Below, piece after piece: positions 24,150-27,409 of a stretch of DNA of 27,409 nucleotides. The notes beneath the pieces were generated by a model, which did not search any database, had not been told where the DNA came from, and saw nothing but the letters and a program-made list of their open reading frames with translations. Both the position numbers and the translations under genes were made by a program. Origin of the DNA: SIG440 sp045591035 (GTDB taxonomy: Bacteria > Bacillota > Clostridia > Monoglobales > Monoglobaceae); contig JAZNSG010000035.1 in the NCBI GenBank assembly GCA_045591035.1, forward strand, positions 1-27,409. The letters run 5' to 3'. Position 1 is the first letter of the stretch. Every line of letters begins with the position of its first letter.

Positions 24150-25310
24150 TTATTTCTTCATCAGCTTTCGTATTTTGGCTACATTTTCAGTAACTTTATC
24201 AATTGTATAGTCAATCTCATCTTCAGTTGTGAACTCAGAGAGACTGAATCTTATGCTTCCGTCAATCATATTCCGTCCTGTTCCAATAGCAGTAAGCACG
24301 TAGCTGGGGCCTTTTTTGTGGCTTGAACAAGCAGAACCCGATGAAACATATATTCCATCAATTTCAAGAGAATGAAGAAGCACCTCTGACTTAATATTAG
24401 CAAAGGAAATGTTAAGAATATGAGGAGCAGCATTTTTGTTTGGGGTGTTTATTTCAATATTATCAACCCTTCTCGCAATGCCGTCTCTTAAACGATTCCT
24501 GAGCATTTCCATTTTTCTGCCGTTTTCTAATACATTTTCACATGCAAGTTTTGCCGCAAGTCCAAAGGCAGCGATACCCGGCACATTCTCGGTTCCGGGT
24601 CTTATCCCGTTTTGCTGACCTCCACCAAATATTATAGGTGAAAGTTTTGTTTTGTTCTTTACATAAAGAGCTCCTACACCTTTTGGTCCATGAATTTTGT
24701 GGCTGCTTAACGAAATCAAATCAGCACCACAGGATGCGGCTGTGAATGGGATTTTCCCATAGGCCTGAACTGCATCAATGTGAAATACAGTCCCCGGATT
24801 TGCGCTTTTTACAATCTTACTTATTTTTTCTACCGGTTCAATAGTTCCTATTTCATTGTTTACATACATCACGCTTACAAGAGCAGTATCCTTTCGGATG
24901 AGCTTTGAAAGACGCTCTAAATCAACAACTCCATTCTTTGAAACCGGCAGCAAATCTACTGCATAACCCGACTTTTCCTTGTTCTGTATTGTATTCAAAA
25001 CCGCAGGATGCTCAATCGCTGTACTTATAATGTGTCTTCCGCGGTTAGCTCCGCAAACACCACGAATTGCAAGGTTATCAGACTCTGTGCCTCCTGAGGT
25101 AAAAAATATTTCGTTTGCGGAAGCCTTTAGAGAATCAGCAATTTGTTCCTTTGCGGTTTTTATCAATTTCTCCGCTTCTATACCCTTTCGGTGAAGTGAT
25201 GACGGATTTCCGTAAAGATTATACATTACATCAGCAGACAGTTCAACACACTCTTTGTACACACGAGTTGTTGAGCTATTGTCAAGATATATTGTTCTCA
25301 AGTCTTTCAT
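24150..25310 (-). CDS. Cysteine desulfurase (NifS/IscS family), ThiI partner
   Basis: This 386-residue PLP enzyme takes sulfur from cysteine as an enzyme persulfide. It starts with TIYLDNSSTTRV. The PLP lysine is in SLSSHKIHGPKGVGAL, and the catalytic cysteine loop is YVSSGSACSSHKKGPSYVL. FTSGGTESDNLAIRG and HIDAVQAYGK are also conserved. Its position directly before thiI marks it as the NifZ-type donor for tRNA thiolation rather than a general Fe-S cluster enzyme, by inference. The start codon is uncertain: ATG 25310 and GTG 25313 both lie too close to AAAGGTG, and a TTG at 25301 is better spaced. Two hairpins lie upstream. Confidence 0.94.
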   Translation of the reverse strand: MKDLRTIYLDNSSTTRVYKECVELSADVMYNLYGNPSSLHRKGIEAEKLIKTAKEQIADSLKASANEIFFTSGGTESDNLAIRGVCGANRGRHIISTAIEHPAVLNTIQNKEKSGYAVDLLPVSKNGVVDLERLSKLIRKDTALVSVMYVNNEIGTIEPVEKISKIVKSANPGTVFHIDAVQAYGKIPFTAASCGADLISLSSHKIHGPKGVGALYVKNKTKLSPIIFGGGQQNGIRPGTENVPGIAAFGLAAKLACENVLENGRKMEMLRNRLRDGIARRVDNIEINTPNKNAAPHILNISFANIKSEVLLHSLEIDGIYVSSGSACSSHKKGPSYVLTAIGTGRNMIDGSIRFSLSEFTTEDEIDYTIDKVTENVAKIRKLMKK

Positions 25311-25342
25311 CACCTTTCATTTCCGCATATATGCTTAAAATA

Positions 25343-25406
25343 ACGCTTATCGAAATTCCGGATAAGCGTACAAACTTTGAGGTAATATTTTTTCAAATAT
25401 TACCTC
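25343..25406. repeat. Two tandem hairpins between the DivIVA-like gene and the cysteine desulfurase
   Basis: The first stem ACGCTTATC/GATAAGCGT (25343-25369) has a 9-base loop, and the second stem GAGGTAATATTT/AAATATTACCTC (25379-25406) has a 4-base loop. On the minus strand the first encountered (25406-25379) has no U tract, and the second is followed by TTATTTTAAG, so partial termination after the DivIVA-like gene is possible. Confidence 0.6.
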
Positions 25407-25445
25407 TTATATATTATGTATCTGAAATTATATTGTTCTCTGAAG

Positions 25446-26018
25446 TTAATCAGTCAAAGGCTCAACAATGTGTACCGGAATATCTCTTACCGCATCATCA
25501 AAAATTTCAAGAGAACTGCCCGATTCCGCATAATTCATGGCTGTATTTGTATAAGCCTGGCTGTTTTCAGCCAATCGTTCAACCTGGCGAAGCTCAATTT
25601 CCAGGCGTCGGATTGCATCAAGCGACGTCTCTCTCATTCGCTCTACCTCACCACGAATCTGGTCAATTTTTTTATTTTCGTTAATGTAGTAGCTCTTCAC
25701 AGCCTTACGTTTTATGTCAATTTCACGATTAACAAGCTCTTTCTTCTCGCGAATTTCTTCCTCGGCACGACTGCGTATATCCTCTGCCTCTTTTCTTGCA
25801 TCAGAAACAATTTCCTGTGCTTTTTCTTCAGCAGTCTGCAAAACTTTTATTATAGCTTCACGGTTTTTTTGAAGTTCAGCAATCTCGTTCTTGAGGTTTT
25901 CGATTTCTTTATCCTTTTCCAAGAGCTTAGCTTCTGCTTTTTCGTCCATTTCACAGATATAGCTAAACACATCTGACTTTTTAAATCCAAAAAGACGGCT
26001 TCTCAACTTTCCTGCCAT
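25446..26018 (-). CDS. DivIVA-like coiled-coil protein
   Basis: This 190-residue soluble protein is nearly all predicted coiled coil, rich in Glu, Lys and Arg (about residues 25-165): EMDEKAEAKLLEKDKEIENL, then EKAQEIVSDARKEAEDIRSR and IRREV-type heptads. The N-terminus MAGKLRSRLFGFKKSDV followed by FSYI resembles the short DivIVA/GpsB membrane-targeting head, in which an arginine- or phenylalanine-containing loop inserts into curved membrane. A role in division or polar organisation is plausible but unproven. No enzymatic motif is seen. GGAGG sits eight bases before the start, and a strong promoter lies upstream. Confidence 0.7.
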   Translation of the reverse strand: MAGKLRSRLFGFKKSDVFSYICEMDEKAEAKLLEKDKEIENLKNEIAELQKNREAIIKVLQTAEEKAQEIVSDARKEAEDIRSRAEEEIREKKELVNREIDIKRKAVKSYYINENKKIDQIRGEVERMRETSLDAIRRLEIELRQVERLAENSQAYTNTAMNYAESGSSLEIFDDAVRDIPVHIVEPLTD

Positions 26019-26056
26019 AATAAATTCCTCCGAACAAATAAATTATTACATATTAC

Positions 26057-26085
26057 ATTATACTCCTTTTTTCGTTTGTAGTCAA
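26057..26085 (-). promoter_or_regulatory. Sigma-A promoter of the DivIVA-like gene
   Basis: On the minus strand, TTGACT (26085-26080), a 17-base spacer and a perfect TATAAT (26062-26057), about 40 bases before the start codon. Confidence 0.8.
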
Positions 26086-26167
26086 CAGTTTTTTATGCAT
26101 TCGTACACAGTTATCCGGGTAACACATATTTTCAAAAAACATATACTTTGAAAAAGGTGGGATTACG

Positions 26168-26503
26168 TTGTTTATTAATGTTTATACAATTTTATTATTT
26201 TCTTTCAGCATTTTTATTCTATGGTTTTTCTTTTTTAAAAAGACAAAAAAAGAAAAACCCAACCATGTAGTTTTAACCATTAAAAACGCAGAAAGCTACA
26301 TAGAAGGGCTTGTTCGCACATACTCAGGTATCATCAATCGCCAGGAACTTACGGGAAACCATGGTACAGCAGAGCTTTACATTATAGACAAAGGCTCAAC
26401 CGACTCAACTCCCGTTATCTTAGAAAAATTAACAAAAAATTATTCATTCGTACACCCGGTAACAAAATCACCTTATAATAATTATGAAAAATCAAATCAC
26501 TAA
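26168..26503 (+). CDS. Short membrane-anchored protein resembling the N-terminus of family 2 glycosyltransferases
   Basis: This 111-residue protein starts at a TTG, supported by AAGGTGG about eight bases upstream. One membrane helix (about residues 5-23, very rich in Phe, Leu and Ile) is followed by the basic stretch KKTKKEK. The cytoplasmic part VVLTIKNAESYIEGLVRTY and then LYIIDKGSTDSTPVILEKL resembles the first beta-alpha units of a GT-A fold (VS.KN..., DDGSTD). It lacks the DxD motif and all of the acceptor half, so it is unlikely to be an active transferase. Short proteins of this layout are, to my memory, found in Clostridia; function unknown. Its stop overlaps the convergent small gene by four bases. 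Confidence 0.7.
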   Translation: MFINVYTILLFSFSIFILWFFFFKKTKKEKPNHVVLTIKNAESYIEGLVRTYSGIINRQELTGNHGTAELYIIDKGSTDSTPVILEKLTKNYSFVHPVTKSPYNNYEKSNH

Positions 26504-26628
26504 ATAAGCATCGCTAAAACGAGTGCACCCGTAATATTTCCATCCTCAGCTAATAACCCAATTGCAAGAGTAGAAACGATAAACATAAACCTGAAAAACT
26601 TTCTTTTATTAAATCTGATTCTTGTCAT
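26500..26628 (-). CDS. 42-residue cationic single-span membrane peptide
   Basis: The peptide MTRIRFNKRKFFRFMFIVST and onward has seven basic residues in its first fourteen. A hydrophobic stretch (FMFIVSTLAIGLL) follows, then a short acidic turn and a second hydrophobic end (ITGALVLAMLI). AAAGGGG lies nine bases before the ATG at 26628, and a consensus promoter lies upstream, so the gene looks real despite its size. It diverges from an S24-type self-cleaving repressor and its promoter contains one of the CGAAAC sites. By analogy with SOS-induced small membrane proteins (TisB; YneA beside lexA) it may be a damage-induced inhibitor or toxin; that is inference only. Confidence 0.65.
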   Translation of the reverse strand: MTRIRFNKRKFFRFMFIVSTLAIGLLAEDGNITGALVLAMLI

Positions 26629-26666
26629 AATATATACCCCTTTCGGCTTTAAATATTTCTTGTTTT

Positions 26667-26777
26667 CGAAACTTGAAACTGTGTTTTTGTTTCGTTTATT
26701 GTAACTTTTTCTATATAATAACACACAAATGTTTCGTTGTCAATAACTTTTTAAAAATATTTTTATAAATTCGAAAC
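26667..26777. promoter_or_regulatory. Four CGAAAC/GTTTCG operator candidates
   Basis: Perfect hexamers occur at 26667-26672 (CGAAAC), 26689-26694 (GTTTCG), 26731-26736 (GTTTCG) and 26772-26777 (CGAAAC). The first two form an inverted pair with centres 22 bp apart. The third lies in the spacer of the small peptide's promoter and the fourth lies seven bases before the repressor's -35 box. The arrangement fits binding by the adjacent HTH-S24 protein. Confidence 0.6.
26715..26743 (-). promoter_or_regulatory. Sigma-A promoter of the small membrane peptide gene
   Basis: On the minus strand, TTGACA (26743-26738), a 17-base spacer and TATTAT (26720-26715). The spacer contains CGAAAC, so a bound repressor would block it. 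Confidence 0.8.
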
Positions 26778-26783
26778 TTTTTC

Positions 26784-26812
26784 TTGCAATTGGTTAAATT
26801 ATATGCTATACT
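26784..26812 (+). promoter_or_regulatory. Sigma-A promoter of the HTH-S24 repressor gene
   Basis: TTGCAA (26784-26789), a 17-base spacer and TATACT (26807-26812), preceded by CGAAAC at 26772-26777. Confidence 0.75.
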
Positions 26813-26853
26813 TATATTATCAAAAGAAATAAATTTCACGTAGGGGTGATTAT

Positions 26854-27409
26854 ATGTACAATTTCGGGGACAAATTGAAAGAATGCAGACGTGCAAAAAA
26901 TATGACGCTTGAAGAATTAGCTTTTAAATATAACAGACGTTTTGACGGAGGGCTCAGCAAAGGAACTCTCTCAAAATATGAAAACAATAAACAAGAACCA
27001 CTTGTCAGTGTAGTCACAAACCTTACGGAAATTTTAGATATATCATCTGATTATCTCCTTGGCCGCAGCGACAATCCAAATCCCGAGGATTTTGCCACAG
27101 AAGCAGATAATCAAAACGTATATAACGTCCCAGTATTCGACAGTGTTTCAGCCGGTTTTGGTCGACTCGCAGACAGTACACCTCGCGAATATGTTCCAAC
27201 CTTCCTCCCTTATGCTGCTGACCCCGAAGAATATGTCCGCATAAACGTTTCCGGTGACAGTATGTCTCCTCTCATAGATAATGGTAGTCAAATTCTTGTT
27301 AAGATGCAATCCTCAGTCGAAAATGGAGACATAGCGGTTGTTATGGTTGATGGTGAAGAGGCTTTTGTAAAAAAACTCAACTTCGGAATGGATTGGATTG
27401 AACTTGAAT
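26854..27409 (+). CDS. LexA/CI-like repressor: XRE helix-turn-helix plus S24 peptidase domain, cut by window edge
   Basis: The frame opens at ATG 26854 (AGGGGTGAT upstream) and runs off the right end after 185 codons. Residues 5-70 are an XRE-type helix-turn-helix: FGDKLKECRRAKNMTLEELA, then LSKGTLSKYENNKQEP and ISSDYLLGRSD. The C-terminal S24 domain has the Ala-Gly cleavage site in VSAGFG (about residue 110), the nucleophile serine in VSGDSMSPLIDNGSQILV and the lysine in AFVKKL. Such repressors cleave themselves when RecA filaments form on damaged DNA. No phage genes are visible on this side, so it may be a chromosomal SOS-like regulator or the edge of a prophage. It probably represses itself and the divergent small peptide. 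Confidence 0.93.
   Translation, partial: MYNFGDKLKECRRAKNMTLEELAFKYNRRFDGGLSKGTLSKYENNKQEPLVSVVTNLTEILDISSDYLLGRSDNPNPEDFATEADNQNVYNVPVFDSVSAGFGRLADSTPREYVPTFLPYAADPEEYVRINVSGDSMSPLIDNGSQILVKMQSSVENGDIAVVMVDGEEAFVKKLNFGMDWIELE

Noticed and set aside
25115..25976. Plus-strand frames opposite the cysteine desulfurase start and the DivIVA-like gene
   Set aside because: They mirror conserved minus-strand genes and span the hairpins; no start signals are visible.

Overview
The window looks like chromosome from a low-GC, Gram-positive-type member of the Clostridia, probably a gut or anaerobic lineage. The signs are an AT-rich sequence with strong AGGAGG-type ribosome sites and sigma-A promoters with 17-bp spacers. 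There is also an S-layer-homology protein, a CIRCE element on groESL, an ECF vitamin transporter subunit, the MEP isoprenoid genes, a ThiI plus cysteine desulfurase pair and a recognisable piece of the sporulation sigma factor SigG. No rRNA, CRISPR array, transposase or integrase was seen.

Layout. 1-2236 (minus): a secreted three-repeat SLH protein cut by the left edge, then a CLC-family anion transporter of the CLC-F-like type. 2345-4651: an acyl-CoA ligase (minus) diverges from a DUF1836 MerR-like regulator (plus); their two sigma-A promoters carry the same ACTAGTTTA sequence. 4755-6652 (minus): an amidohydrolase broken by a one-base shift in an A6 run, and an AraC regulator. 6676-6919: a chain of seven back-to-back hairpins. 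7125-9412 (minus): tRNA-Leu(TAG), an SGNH hydrolase, a SigG lacking its N-terminal third and a DMT exporter. 9609-15419 (plus): ygiQ, folD, radA, a CarD regulator, ispD and ispF. 15649-17595: groES-groEL under HrcA/CIRCE control. 17780-20129: a polar amino-acid ABC importer. 20254-22409: coaX, an ECF S component and tcdA. 22451-26018 (minus): pncC, thiI, a cysteine desulfurase and a DivIVA-like coiled-coil protein. 26168-27409: a mini glycosyltransferase-like protein, a 42-residue membrane peptide and a LexA/CI-type self-cleaving repressor cut by the right edge.

Most genes are housekeeping. The points that stand out are these. (1) The ABC importer's binding protein appears circularly permuted: the segment that normally ends the family is placed directly after the lipobox. 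(2) The S24 repressor and the 42-residue membrane peptide form a divergent module with four CGAAAC operator candidates, suggesting a damage-inducible small membrane protein. (3) The acyl-CoA ligase and DUF1836 gene seem to share an operator. (4) SigG lacks region 2. (5) A chain of hairpins, three of them enclosed by a long-range stem, lies upstream of araC. (6) ygiQ and folD overlap by 122 nt in different frames.

Where an early in-frame GTG or TTG could extend a gene, starts were chosen by Shine-Dalgarno spacing (acyl-CoA ligase, SGNH hydrolase, CarD, permease, coaX, ECF S component, small membrane peptide).
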